From Galeopsis tetrahit (taxonomy: Eukaryota > Streptophyta > Magnoliopsida > Lamiales > Lamiaceae), in the NCBI GenBank assembly GCA_963675135.1, contig OY776128.1:77568670-77632669 (forward strand): a stretch of DNA of 64,000 nt, read 5' to 3'. The stretch's first letter is position 1; every line of letters begins with the position of its first letter. The translations under genes were made by a program, and so were the position numbers. This document shows positions 22,986-35,896 of the stretch, one piece after another. A model generated the notes under the pieces. The model was not told the DNA's origin, ran no database searches, and saw nothing but the letters and a program-made list of their open reading frames with translations.

Positions 22986-23005
22986 GTTTAGGGTTTAGGG
23001 TTTAG
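22986..23005 (+). repeat. Short interstitial telomere-like repeat
   Basis: About two and a half copies of the plant telomere heptamer TTTAGGG in a row. Too short to be more than a chance or repair-derived patch. Confidence 0.6.
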
Positions 23006-23384
23006 TCATTTAAGATCCAATTACATCATCATATTTTTATATTAATTACTCATTTACTCTCCTACTTTTTCTTTCATACATTTATTCTCTCTCTTACTTT
23101 TCTTCCATACATTTATTTTCTCTCCTACTTTTCTTCCACACATTTATTCTATTTCCTACTTTTATTTCTTACACTAATTACTCTACTAACTAACAATAAT
23201 AAAATAATACAACATCACTATTGATTTGACATAAAGTTCTCCATCCACACCTATTTTTCAATCTCTATCCAAACACAATTTTTATTTAATTACTATTCAT
23301 GATTACCCTCATCCACATTTTTCCAATCCCCATCCCCATCTCATCCCATCCACCACAATCCCTAACCAATTAAACAGCGCCTAA

Positions 23385-24846
23385 GGAATTGATCGAGTGG
23401 TGGTGTAGGCTTGAAACTTAGGCTACATTTATCGGTGCATGGATGACCAGGTCATCCATATAGGACAAAAAAAAAAAAAAAAGAAAAAGAAAAATTAAAT
23501 ATATTCCATATCCATGGTCTTTAGACAACCGAGAACAAAAGAGTGGTGAAATATTTTTATTCCAAAAAAAATATAAGCATGCCACGTGTTAATTTTTTAC
23601 TTGTCGGTTATATTTTATTTAGAAAATTTCCGATTTTCATTTATTTATTTTTAAAAAATAAAAATAAAAAATACTAAAATTCATAAAATTAAATTCTCTA
23701 TAAATAGAGACCAATCTTGATATATTTTGGATCACAATTTCATACACTCGTCGGTTAATTTTTTACACGTCGGTTATATTTTATTCTTTTTATATTTTGA
23801 ATTTTTCTCTATTAAATAATTGTATATATTTTCTAAATATTGTGTAAATATTATAAAAAAAATTAATAATAGATATAATTATTATATTATAAAATAAATA
23901 ATTTATTAAAGGTTGGTTGTGGTTGTGGTGGTTATGAATAAAGTGTGAAAAATATGAGTTTGGGTTGTAGTGTAAAATGTGTAGGTGGAGGAGTGAGAAA
24001 TGAATTTTATATTTGATGACCCGGTCATAGTCGGGTATGGATAAACATGGTCTTAGGAGTGTGCTCCTCTTTAAATCTCAGGTTCAAACCCTCTAAAGTG
24101 TAAACAATTTCTATGGGAGTCATGCATACATAGCGCAAAACTCTAACTTTAAATGGGAGCCCCGTTAGTGGACGGTGGAATTGATCCCCGAGATTAGTCG
24201 TTTCTTGGACCGGATACCCGAGACTTAAAAAAAATCAAACAAGGTCTAACTATTGAAGTTATTGAGTTGAAACATTTATTCATAAGAGTGATACTTGAGT
24301 GCAGACAATTTATATGAGGCCAGTTCATACAAAGCGTAAAACTCTAACTTTAAACGGAACTCCGTAAGTGGACGGTGGGATTGGTCCCCGGGGATTAGTC
24401 GGTCTTTTGACCGAATACCCGAGACTTCAAAAAAAATCAAACAAGGCCTAATTATTGAAGTTATTGAGTTGAAACATTTATTCATAAGAGTGATACTTGA
24501 GTACAAATAATTTATATGGATCGGTCCATACATAGCGCAAAACTCTGACTTTAAACGAGACCTCGTAAGTGGGACCCGAGACTTAAAAAAAAATCAAACA
24601 AGGCCTAATTATTAAAGTTGTTGAGTTGAAACATTTATTCATAAGAGTGGTACTTGAGTGCAAATAATTTATATGGGCCAGTTCATACCTAGCGCAAAAC
24701 TATGACTTTAAACGGGATTTTGCAAGTGGGCGGTGGGATTGATCCCCCGAGATTAGTCGATCCTTATAAAAATCAAACAAGGCCTAACTATTGAAATTAT
24801 TGAGTCGAAACATTTATTCATAAGAGTGATAATTGAGTGCAATTGA
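23385..24846 (+). mobile_element. tRNA-derived SINE, interrupted by a MITE, with amplified tail
   Basis: If the MITE at 23421-24052 is removed, the flanks rejoin into a tRNA-like head: box A-like TGATCGAGTGGT at about 23391 and box B-like GGTTCAAACCC at about 24083. The body typical of plant SINEs follows (GGTGGAATTGATCCCCGAGATTAGTCG). That body and its A-rich tail are then repeated: the motif GAAACATTTATTCATAAG starts at 24269, 24471, 24628 and 24807, giving spacings of 202, 157 and 179 bp. Confidence 0.65.
23421..24052. mobile_element. Harbinger-like MITE (632 bp) inserted in the SINE head
   Basis: The ends GGCTACATTTATCGGTGCATGG and the complement GACCATGTTTATCCATACCC form an imperfect TIR flanked by the 3-bp duplication TTA (23418-23420 and 24053-24055). 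This is the PIF/Harbinger signature. A second inverted pair around GGATGACC/GGTCATCC lies just inside. No transposase is present. Confidence 0.75.
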
Positions 24847-25962
24847 TTACACCTATACAATTAAAATTAAATTTTAATAAATTGGATCAAAAATTAAATT
24901 GAGTAAATTGTATATTAAAATTCAAGTGTATTTATACAATTAATAAATGTCATGATTTGGAGGGAGAAGTTTTTAACTACACAGTGAACTACGTACCTAC
25001 CCACTCTTAAATTTACTTAGTTGAGAATGGTAAACACTTTTTTTTTTTTTAGTATTTCTTTCTTTTTAAATATGATAATTGCTTCATTCAAATTCATCAT
25101 ACTCATTTTTTATACAAGTGTTCATGAATGTTGATTAATTTATGTACAATATAAATAAGTTGATGGTATAATGAGATATTGTAAAATTCACTTGTAAATA
25201 AAGTAATGATAATTTATGTAAATAAATGATGATTCGAAGAAAAAATAAAGTAATGTGCATATTAGTATTTAAAAAAAAATAAAGTAATAGAATTAAACAA
25301 CTAAAAAAAATGAGAATAATAAAATTAAACAAGTACCATTTTTATTAGATGGGTAGATCACACATTGAGTAGATATATCATTCTCCGACTTGGAGACATC
25401 AGACATGGACGCGCAAATTAGGACATCATTGTGCTATTAACTTAATTATATTCCAATGACCACTTTTTATTTGAAAAGCCTGAAAAATGTTGAATAGCCA
25501 TATAAATTGATTATGTTTGGGTGAAATTGTGAAAATGAGTTTTTAAGTAAAAAATTATACATTTTTAAGGGATTATATATTTTTAAAATAAATAACAATT
25601 ATTGAATTATAAGAACAAAAAAATACAAAGATGTCAATGTTGTCCTCATCAACTTCTATATATCCCTCCACTCGTTAGTATTGGTAGCAACAAAGAACAG
25701 AAAAAATGAATACTCCCATACATGTATAGCGATAGTGTATCACTTTCTAATTGAAAAAAAATGTCAATTTACAATTAAATGTGGTTCAAATGGTAATTAT
25801 AATATGTAGATCATCTCAATATTATCCTGTATATATGTTGAAAGCTTGAAATACGTTTTTTTTTCAATATATTTCATTTTTATAGATTTAAAAAAAAATT
25901 AAAATTTTGATAGAACAATGCACCAATACTACAAAATCGAATGAAGATTAATTACTAAGATA
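24847..25962. other. Intergenic AT-rich stretch, no gene seen
   Basis: A/T homopolymers and short unsupported ORFs only. Apart from the adjoining SINE array and the MITE that follows, I see no structured feature. Confidence 0.6.
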
Positions 25963-26172
25963 CTCCCTCCATTTCTTTAGTAATGATAAGTGATGTTTTA
26001 AAAATTTTTAATTTTTAACTTTGTTAAAGAATTTAGAAAAATTAGAAGGAAATTAATGTGATTAAAATCTTCTTTTATTATTTAAAGGTATATTTGTTAA
26101 TATATACCATTTTTTATTCTAACAAATTTAATGGAAATAATACATACTCCATTAATTAAAAAACGGAGCGAG
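25963..26172. mobile_element. Stowaway-type MITE (210 bp)
   Basis: Begins CTCCCTCCATTTCTTTAGTAATG and ends with ATTAAAAAACGGAGCGAG; TA on both sides. Confidence 0.8.
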
Positions 26173-27321
26173 TATTAGTATTTTTTTTTTTAATTTTATT
26201 AATTGAGTGTTGGATTTAATTATTTTGCTCTCGTCACTTGACATAATTGAACGAATGGTCGGTGGTGAAGTGGACCAACTTTGCCGACGATGAAACCCTC
26301 AACCCCATTATGATATTTGAAAATAATTTTCACAAATATATATTACTCCACTTAAACGATAAAGTGATTAAGTATATAATTGACCATGTCTTACAGTAAT
26401 AAATAGGGTTAATTGTAAAATAAATAAAAAATTATCGTGTTATCAATTACAACATATCAATTATTTTCGTTGCAATTCGCTACACGACGTTTTTAAATTT
26501 TACAATATGATGCATGCGTTTAATTTTCGGCAACACATGAATGGTGTGTATACTGAAGCCGCGTTAAAGTTTTACACAAATGCTCACGTAAATGTCATGA
26601 TTAATTAATAAAATTTATATATACTTTAAAAAACATTTTAAATAAAAATAATATGTAAAATTTCACATTGTTTTTTGTGAACTATGATTTGGAGGACGTT
26701 GTCCTATTCTTTTAATTTTATGAAGAAATTATAATAATTAAATTGGTTTATGATTTATTTTTAAGAATAAATTTTAGTATTGTTTTTAGTTTAAAACAAT
26801 TTTTTAACTATTCTTTTAAAAACAAATTATTTGTCATTCGTGAATTGTGATATTTATGTGCACCTCGACATCGACAGTTTTGACAATCACATCATGATTT
26901 AATTATTACTAGAAAATTGATAATTGCATTGAATTTTAAAACATAAAAAAATGGTATATCATAGTAAATAAAAATAGATATACTGTATTGGAGTGTATTG
27001 TACTCCGTAATTAATAAAAAAGGTAAAAGTGTTGATTTTTTTTACCATTAAACCTACTAAATATAAATCTGAGTGAGATACATAAATTAAACAAAATTCA
27101 CTCAAATTCATCGAATATTACACCGATTGTATAAAATAAACAAATTGTATACATGGTAATAACGATGTACTTTCTTATATTAACAAATCGATCGAGATTT
27201 GATTCTCCTATAATAGATTTGATAAACCTATTAACTTAGACAAAATTTTTCTCTACAGTTTTATGGACAATTTATACCTAATACATCACTAATATTATTA
27301 TTTATAATAATTAATCTTATA
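26173..27321. other. Intergenic AT-rich stretch, no gene seen
   Basis: No ORF with recognisable content. Sequence is low complexity and AT-rich throughout. Confidence 0.55.
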
Positions 27322-27517
27322 CTCCCATTCATTCAATATAAATGTCATTTTATTTATATTATTATTTTTGAAATTCTATTTTAACTGTCCTATTTATATT
27401 TATAAGAGATAAATGATATAATATACCTAAAAAGGATAATCTCAAATCTCGTTCCATAATTTTATCTTCAAAATTAGAATTTACACAATATTTATCTTTC
27501 ATTTAAATTGAATGGAG
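27322..27517. mobile_element. Stowaway-like MITE (about 196 bp)
   Basis: The ends CTCCCATTCATTCAATATAAATG and the complement of CATTTAAATTGAATGGAG are inverted repeats with TA flanks. Confidence 0.75.
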
Positions 27518-27921
27518 TAATTGATATTGTATGAGGAATATTATTATAAAATTAATATAAAAGCAACATCACCATTTACTTTTTCCCAAATTCACTTTTA
27601 CACTCATTAAAAAGAAACGTTTTTCCTAAATTACTTTTACACTAATTAAAAATAATTACAAGAGTTTCTCGATAAAAAAAAAGGTTAAGAAATCGTTTTC
27701 AACGAGGAAAATAAAAAGGGTAGAAAAAGATTTAGGGCAAAATTGCTAATTTTAATAAATAAAAAAATAAAAGGGCAAAATTGTCAACGCACATTAAATT
27801 TAGCAGATATTTTTAAATCTAAGACTATCCATGGAAGGTTAATAAATATATATTCCCAAAATACCCATTCCAAATCGATTCCAAAAATAAGGGTTTTACT
27901 CAGTTCATTGCCCTCTCTACA

Positions 27922-27929
27922 TATAAATA
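27922..27929 (+). promoter_or_regulatory. Probable TATA box of the eIFiso4G gene
   Basis: TATAAATA lies 210 bp before the start codon. It is followed by a CT-rich leader with GAGAGAGA and CTCTCTC stretches. The leader contains short upstream ATGs in other frames. Confidence 0.5.
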
Positions 27930-28138
27930 CGGCCTCCCCCGTCTTCCTCACCTCCTCTGTTCCTCTTTGTAGAGAGAGAAAAACCACAACTCTCTCTCGA
28001 ACTCTATCTTTCACACCGTTACGTATATATATTTATATACGTGTGAATAAATTCTGTATACACAACGCGTCGTATACAAGAAATCACTAGTTCCATTCCG
28101 GTGAATTGGATTTTAAACGGATTTAGATTTGAAAAGTT

Positions 28139-31100
28139 ATGCAGGCTGATCAGACGGTGTTGAGTTTAAGACCAGGTGGTGGAAATCGCGGCGGAAACAA
28201 TAGAGTGTTCGGCCCACGCTTCGATTTATCGTCGGCGGCGAATTCTGATCTCCCTCTGCTGCGTCCACATGGCGGTGTTTCTGGTTCTTCGATCCCTTCC
28301 TTCAAGGTTCGTTATTTCTGCGATTCTTTGTCAGATCTAGGTTTTCTCGATTTGTCTTCAATTATTTTTTCTGATCCAGACACTACATCACACACCTTTA
28401 TGTCTGGGTATGTATTCCTTGTTGTTATTGTAGTTTTGTCTATATTTGAATGACTGTTGTTAGTCTATTTGTGTCAAAATCTAAATCGATTTTTCAATAG
28501 TGAACTTTGCTTATTGAATTAAATAGTACTCTAGGTTTTGTTGATTTTTTCCTGTTATGGTACATATAACAATACTTGTAAGTTCAAAATTTCCAAAATT
28601 TATTATGTATTCGAGTCCAGAGTTGTATTTAAATATTCCAAAACTTTACTTTGATTCTTGTTCAGGAGAAATTCAGTGTATTTCTTTTTCTGGGGCAAAA
28701 TTCTGTTTAAAAGGCTAGGTTTTTGGAATGTTGCAATTTTTTTTACTGGTCAGGGGTAACGTCCTAATTCTTGGCCTTGCACATGAGTTGTGTAGTTGCC
28801 GTAAAAACGGACTAAAATCAATTTGGAGGCTTTAGGTGGACATGCAAGGAGTATTAACATGTCCATAAAGAACCTGCAGATAATGAAAAGCTCTGTGCAA
28901 TTCTTTTCATTTGTGGTGTTATTTGTTCGTCTATAATAATTTGTACCTGTGTTAGCTAGTCCTACCAGTGTTTTGAGAAGCTTACTTTTCCTTTATGCAT
29001 TTTTTCAATCTTTTGACCATTGGATTTATGCTCATTCATATCTTTTTCTCTCCTTGATATATAACAATACTTGTAAGTTGTACATAATCTTAAGTGCTGG
29101 ATGGTTTTAATTTACGTGTAGTAATGTAATTTCATTCAACCATGAAATACCTTTGTTCTGTGTTTTTTGTCATTTTCTCACACTATCACCCTCTTGGTTC
29201 TCCAAAACGAGTAGCTCTCTGTGTGAGAAAAAAAGTCAAAAAATTGGAGGATATCCCCTCACTATTCACTGGTCCAAATACCTGTATTGATTCTTCTTTG
29301 CAATTTTTTTACAGATGGGAGAATCTCGATTTGAGGGCCATGAGCGGATCCGTTATAGTAGAGACCTGCTCCTTCAGCTGAGGGAGGTAAGCCTTCTTTG
29401 TGTATTGTTTAAAAATATTGTTAATTTTTTGTTTTTCGACTTACTTGTCTCTTATGACACACCTCACATTTTAAAGCAAACTAACATACCTGTTCCTGTC
29501 TTATGACACACACCTTATATTTTCCAGTCCCTAATATCATTGTTTTTCCTGTGCCTGTATTTTTTCTATGTTATGCATAGTTGCAACAGTTATAATGCTA
29601 GTTGTTGTAATGCCACTGGCACACTTTCCTAAATCCACCGAACTCAAGTTTAATTTCCTTCTGCAAATAATTATTGCTCATGCCAATTTTCAAAGTGTTC
29701 TTAATTTGCATAGCTTTCTTTAGTGCGTCACTTAATTTCTTTCTTGCTTCTCTTGATAGGTGGTGGACATCACAGAGGATATTTTGAAAGTTAAACAAGA
29801 AGTTGAAGCTGAGTTTTTTGGTACAGATCCAAGCTGGGGTCGTGCAGACAGTAATGTAAGTTCAATGTTGAATCTATAATCACTTTCCCTATAATTGCAA
29901 TGCAACATATAACTACCTGCAAGCATGTATGCTTGTGCAGTTACTTGTAAAATATTCTGTTCATTACTCTATGCTCCCAGCATGTATTATTTTTCCTGTA
30001 TTTTCCATGATGGCTAAGTAAAAACATGCCCTTTTTTAGGTCCCACAGACTCAGAATCGTTATCCTGAGTTAGACAACCGTGATTGGCGTAATCGATCTG
30101 CTGCACAAGTGCCAACCCCTGGAGAGGAGAGGTCTTGGGAGTCGCTAAAAGACAGAGACTTTGTCCGGTTTGACCCCAGGCAACAAGATGCAAACTCATA
30201 CAATAAGCAAGACCAGACCAACTCACAGTTTCCTAGAACACAAGGGGTAAATTACTTTTGTAAACTAGAATGTTTTTTTGCTTGTGAGCCATTTAAATTT
30301 CACTGGATGCTAAGACTACTCTTGTGTGACATCACTCCTGGGGTGCAATCTTCAAATTAATTTAAAAGTTCTTCAGTAGTCTAACATGGTACAGTCATCC
30401 TCTATCCATATATAGAATACCAATTTCTGCTCATCAATATGGTTTGTGGCTGATGGTTTTATTTCCCTATGGTAGTTTTTGGTGGTGACATGAAAGATGG
30501 CTGTAGTTTTCTTACAATGTGCTTTATGCTTACTATTGTCTTCCTTCGGGATCATGAATACATTTTTTTTTTTTGCTAAGTAGCTTGACAAATCTCAGAG
30601 ATATCTCACCTCTTTTCTCCCATTCCTCTATGACCTTCCACTTTTCCTGCGGTTCTTTGATACTTTCCTGTAAAGTTTGGTTATAGGCAGAAAAATTTCA
30701 GTCTGTGCAGAGTGTTTCTATACTAAATTTAGCTTGATAGCTTTTTGTCTATGATGTTCTCTAAAAAGTGTCATGGATTGCCAATGAAACAGGTTGCACC
30801 AACTCTGATCAAGGCTGAGGTACCATGGTCTGTTCGAAGGGGAACTCTTTCTGATAAGGACCGTGTTTTAAAGACAGTGAAGGGGTAACTTTTATGCTAT
30901 TTTATGAACATACACCACCATATCTTAAGCTTTCAGTTATTATTTTTTTGTCACGAGGTTTTTGCTAAAAATCAGGAGTCTTGGGATCTAAGCTTTCCTC
31001 ATTACTTCTTTTACTATGTTGCCCATATTGCTATGTAAGAATTGTTACTTATCACTGTGTGTTTCTTGCAGTATACTGAACAAACTGACTCCTGAGAAAT

Positions 31101-33085
31101 TTGATCTTCTGAAAGGTCAATTGATTGACTCCGGGATAACAAGCGCTGATATTTTGAAGGTACTAGATGTTGTATAATGAATACTGTACTTGGGGTCCTT
31201 TCTTCCTTGTCTTGTTCTGTTGGTCTTGATGTATTGAAACTAAAATATTTGTTCCTCATGAGCTTTTTTTTTTGGGACAGGGAGTTATCTCTTTGATCTT
31301 TGACAAGGCTGTATTGGAGCCAACATTTTGCCACATGTATGCTTTGCTCTGTTCGGATCTGAATGAAAAGCTCCCTCCATTCCCTTCAGACGAACCTGAT
31401 GGTAAAGAAATTACATTCAAGAGAATTCTCTTGAATATTTGCCAAGAGGCATTTGAAGGTGCTGACCAATTGAGGGAGGAAGTCAGGAAGATGACTGCCC
31501 CTGAACAAGAGTCGGAAAAAAGAGACAAAGAGAGGTTGGTCAAAATCCGAACACTCGGAAACATCCGCTTAATTGGAGAACTTTTGAAGCAGAGGATGGT
31601 TCCTGAGAAGATTGTTCATCACATTGTCCAGGTTTGCTCTCTCCCTATCTCATTGTGCATATGTCCTCTTTTTTCTTTTATCGCTTATTTTGCAGAATCT
31701 CTTTTCCTTGAATATTTGCAACATTTTTATAATAGCATTGCATTTTTTGAGTAGGAACTATTGGGTTCGGACACTACGAGCTGTCCAGAAGAGGAGAATG
31801 TTGAGGCAATATGTCAGTTCTTCATCACAATTGGGAAACAGCTTGATGAGAACCAAAAATCTAAGCGAATTAATGATATGTATTTCAATCGCTTGAAAGA
31901 CTTGTCAACAAATGCTCAGCTGGCTGCACGGCTTAGGTTTATGGTACGCAATGTTCTAGATCTGCGTGCGGACAATTGGGTCCCGAGGCGTGAAGAGGTT
32001 GGCTCTTCTATCTTACTATCTTTTATTCATTATATTTTACTGTTATTATTACTAAACTCTTGTCTGGTTTTATTTAGGTGAAAGCCAAAACCATCAATGA
32101 GATCCATTCAGAAGCTGAGAAGAATCTGGGGTTACGTCCAGGTGCTACTGCTAGCATTAGAAATAGTCGAGCCATTGCATCCGGGGCTCAAGGTAATATT
32201 AGTCCTACTGGCTTCCCGATGAATCGGGCAGGTTTGGGTGGCATGATGCCCGGAATGCCCGGAACAAGGAAGATGCCCGGGATGGACAACGATAATTGGG
32301 AAGTCGTCGCCAAATCTCGAAATGTGCCAAGGGGTGAACCCCAGGCTGCCCGTGTTCAGCCACCTTCAATAGGGAAGTCCCCATCACTGACCCAGCGTTA
32401 TCTACCTCAAGGTACCGGTGGCTTCCTGGGTAGTACCAAAACCAGTGCCCTCTTGCAGGGTTCTGAAGGTCCTGCTCGTCCCACAAACTATGGAGTTCCT
32501 GCTGTCGACCCCACACCCCAAGCACCTAAACAGGCTCCAGTTGTGGATAAACCATTGGCTCCAGCATCTGGATTGAATGTGAACGAGCTCAAGAGGAAGA
32601 CAAAATCTCTTTTGGAGGAGTATTTCAGCATTAGACTTCTCGATGAAGCATTGCAATGTGTTGAAGAGTTGAAAGCCCCTTCTTATCACTCGGAATTTGT
32701 CAAGGAGGCGATTTTGCTTGGGTTAGAGAAAAGCCCGCCATCTGTTGAACCTGTTGGGAAACTTTTTGAGTATTTGTTTGCCAAGAAGGTTCTAAACGCA
32801 GCCGATGTGTTGACCGGATGTCTTGGATATGCAGTGCTGCTTGAAGATCTCGCTATTGATTTACCTAAAGCTCCCGCCAACTTTGGTGAGATTATCGGGA
32901 AGCTTGTGGTGGCACAAGCGTTGGACTTTAAGGCTGTGAATGAGATTCTGGTAAAAGTTGGAGACGACTACTTTCAGAAAGCCATCTTCACTTCCACGAT
33001 GAAGATTGTTACCTCTGCTCCAGACGGAAAGGCGGTGATGGAAGCACAGGCGTCGGACATTGCTGCCTGCGAAGGCCTGTTCTAG
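28139..33085 (+). CDS. EIF(ISO)4G: Eukaryotic translation initiation factor isoform 4G (eIFiso4G)
   Basis: Nine exons: 28139-28306, 29315-29386, 29760-29855, 30040-30246, 30793-30884, 31072-31159, 31281-31631, 31755-31997 and 32078-33085. All junctions are GT-AG and in phase, giving 774 aa, the usual size for this plant-specific scaffold. It joins the cap-binding protein eIFiso4E to eIF4A and eIF3 during cytosolic cap-dependent initiation. An N-terminal eIFiso4E-binding segment carries RYSRDLLLQLRE (YxxxxL-phi type, exon 2). The MIF4G HEAT domain follows (about residues 205-430: LNKLTPEKFDLL, ICQEAFEGAD, IGELLKQRMV). A Gly/Pro/Ser-rich linker leads to the C-terminal MA3 domain (about 585-774: KSLLEEYFSIRLLDEALQCV). 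It lacks the long N-terminus of canonical eIF4G. Intron 1 is about 1 kb. An AATAAA lies shortly after the stop. Confidence 0.96.
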
Positions 33086-33664
33086 ACCACTGGAGAAAAC
33101 AATAAAGGTTGTCGAAAACGATGGCTTGGAATTGATGCAAGTGTGTGAAGAACAGGTGATGTTTTGTTTATCATTCTTGAGGGTCTGTCTAGTGTATCAA
33201 TAGAGAGAAATGTTAGATTATTAAAAAGATTTTGGTTCTGCACCATCGTTGGGGATCTTGTTGTTTTTGTATTTTATTGGTTCTTTTTATTTTTATTTTC
33301 TCGACTTGGTAAATTTTGCTTCAGTTGTGATTTCATTATAAAGATAATGTGACTGAGATATTTTATTTTATTTCTCTAAAGGGCGTTATTATGACTGTTT
33401 TTCCTTTTGTTTTGTTAATTGATAGTATATAAAATAGGGTTTTGTTACAATTGCATAATTATGTTAACGGAGGGAGGGAATACAGTTTATGCCTAAAATT
33501 GTTGCAACCAAAAATAAGTTTTTTCAAAAAAATTAGTACAAAACTGTAGTCTTTGTTTTATTTGTTTTAAGGTCATTTTTTTATATTACTTTGATATTTA
33601 AATGATACTGTCAATTTCATGTTTACTTGTGCAAGTCTATTTTATTAATCTATTTTGTATGTTA
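33086..33664. other. 3' flank of the eIFiso4G gene
   Basis: T-rich 3' UTR and downstream spacer. AATAAA occurs within 30 bp of the stop. No other feature seen. Confidence 0.5.
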
Positions 33665-33794
33665 CTTCTTACGTCTCATAAAAATAGTTACATATTCCTT
33701 TTTCGTTGGATGTGTCAAATTATAGTTCAATTATTAATTCTTCTTAATCGTGTGTAAAGTCAAATATAGCTATCTTTGTGGGATGGAGGGAAAG
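33665..33794. mobile_element. Short Stowaway-like MITE (130 bp)
   Basis: One end is CTTCTTACGTCTCATAAAAATAG; the other is the complement of CTATCTTTGTGGGATGGAGGG, with TA on both sides. Confidence 0.75.
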
Positions 33795-34142
33795 TACTCG
33801 TATAATATCAATAAACCATTTTTCTTTTATGAATCCTGGTTTTAAATTATAATATTTTGCAATTCTTGTTTTAATGCGAGGTTTATGAGCGCACTTCTAA
33901 AAAAAGACGAACCCGATCGTACAATTGAATTTTAAATGATTTGGATAAGTTTTTAATTGTCAAATTGAATTTTCTTTACCCTCCACATTATATTAAGTCA
34001 AGATTGTAGCTTAATTGCACCATATAATTGAGTGCACACAAGTGTGCAATTTAAAGTTCAATTTGATGTCCGGCCTAACAAATCGAACGACTCGTGGAAC
34101 CTGATTGAGGTTGAAGGTAGGAAATTGGAATGAGACTTCTGT

Positions 34143-34571
34143 TTGAGTCTCAGAATACACTATTGCCCTTCCCATGTTCGACGAATTGCATCAAATGAGT
34201 TTCCCGTAAACGAGTACACGATGAACATCATTATTGATTGTTGTTGTCATCTGAATCAAGTAGACTTTGGATTTGCTGTCCTGGAGCAGGATTGCAGACC
34301 AAATGTCCCAACTTTCAACACTCTCTTGCAAGGCCTGTGTTGTGTCGATTCTTCGTATGGGGTACTTTCAACTTCATGTACCTACAGTATCCTCGTCAAC
34401 GCTTTAGGTAAGGTCGGAAAACTTGACGATGCAAGAGGTCTTTTTAGCCAACTTTCTTCGAAAGGCTTGCGACCCGATGATAAAAAATGTAGCACCCTGA
34501 TCGACACACTTTACAAGCAAGGGCTTGATGAGGAGGCTAAATGTTTGCTTAATGAGATGGAAAAGAATTGA
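34143..34571 (+). pseudogene. Pentatricopeptide repeat (PPR) gene fragment, RFL-like
   Basis: A 142-codon frame contains P-class PPR motifs (VNEYTMNIIIDCCCHLNQVDFGFAVL, PNVPTFNTLLQGLC, TYSILVNALGKVGKLDDARGLF, STLIDTLYKQGLDEEAKCLL). Such proteins bind organellar RNA. Several repeats are missing: the normal linker after AVL and at least one repeat after QGLC are deleted. Upstream, FDELHQMSFP continues the same protein in another frame, so a 1-nt deletion lies at about 34203. There is no start codon with a targeting peptide and no full repeat array, so this is a relic. Confidence 0.8.
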
Positions 34572-34819
34572 TTAGCTTGTACATTATTTGAATAAGCATG
34601 TTACTAGTTGTAACTAATGTGTCCATTAGGTTGAAGCTTTGACTTAATTCCATGTTTGGTGGTAGCATCTATGTCAAATTGCTACAAACAAGAATTGAGA
34701 AAGGGTAACCATTAGATTTTCGATTAAAAATAATAATAATTCGATTGACACTTGCACACCCCTAATGCAAGAGTATGGGTGGGGTTTTAGTTGAGATGAT
34801 GAGGAGCATTTATATCGTA

Positions 34820-34965
34820 GAACTGTTTATGGATGAGACCGTTTCACAAATCTCAATTCATGAGACGAGTTTTCATTGAGATTTAAAATATGAATTAAAA
34901 GAGATCTGATTCACAAATCTTTATTTTAGAACGGTTCTCACACAAGTTTTTTATCTATATTTTAA
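34820..34965. repeat. MITE-like fragment with GAGACCGT ends
   Basis: GATGAGACCGTTTCACAAATC and, inverted, AACGGTTCTCACACAAG bracket about 140 bp. It is related to the better preserved element at 61745-61970. Confidence 0.45.
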
Positions 34966-35181
34966 AGTATTGGGTTTTGAATACCTAACTCATACCTAAT
35001 CCATTGGTATTTCCATCACATTAAATACCCATTTATTCTCTCAATTGAGTTGGTAAATACCCAACTACCAATACCGGCGGGAGCAAGAGCCACGAATAAA
35101 AGCTACCTGTGATATCATACCGACATAAGTCTTTTATCATAATGTGATTAGTATAATTTATATGAATCACATCTCATCACT

Positions 35182-35896
35182 ACTGATGTAAAACCTCTAT
35201 AAATTAATAACCTTAGGACCATGAAAATTTATTAATTTAAAGAGGTATTAATTTATAAATAAATTAATATTTATTAATTAAAAGAGAGACCTTTGAAATT
35301 CAATAAATTTAGTGTATATGTATTGAAAATAATGAATTCATATATGTTTCATTGATTATATTCATGTATCAACCAATTCTTTGTAACTAATTAAATAATT
35401 CATTGTATACATGTTTACATTAATTTGTTGCACTTAAATATATTCATGCATGGTGAATGAAACATATACTCCACTATATAAATCTCAATATGTAAATAAA
35501 ATAATTCATAACACTCAGTCATGTCTTCTCATCTAAAAGGCATCGCAAAATCATCCATGAATGATCAAATGCGTAAAACATTATGTGAGTATAAAAGAGA
35601 CCATCTCACATGCACTCAAAAAGATTTACAAGAGTGAATTGATGAAAAATATCATTTGAAAGTTAGTCAAGGTACAATATATTCATATTTTAGCAAATTA
35701 CCATAATATTTATAATTGTAATTTATGAATTATTAATTTAGAGTTTTAATGGGACCTAATATTTATAAAAGGATTTTCCGAAAAAATATTATTTTATTAT
35801 CTTATCGAATTTGATGATTTTTTACAAAGACCCAAGTCGAGACAGGAAGATTTTATTATTTTAGAGAGTTTATTAATTTATAGAGATTTTACTGTA
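35182..35896 (+). mobile_element. Pogo/Tigger-like transposon relic
   Basis: Inverted ends (GTAAAACCTCTATAAATTAATA and the complement of TATTAATTTATAGAGATTTTAC) bound 715 bp. Inside, from 35521, a short frame reads MSSHLKGIAKSSM, CEYKRDHL, TQKDLQE, then after an in-frame TGA KYHLKVSQGTIYSYFSK. This is the layout of the CENP-B-type helix-turn-helix at the N-terminus of pogo/Tigger transposases. The DDE catalytic part is missing, so it is a deleted derivative. Confidence 0.65.

Noticed and set aside
22986..23005. Two and a half TTTAGGG repeats as a sign of a chromosome end
   Set aside because: Far too short for a telomere; ordinary sequence continues on both sides.
27743..28090. 115-codon plus-strand ORF just before eIFiso4G
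   Set aside because: Falls over the TATA box and 5' leader of eIFiso4G; composition is not protein-like and it has no family match I recognise.
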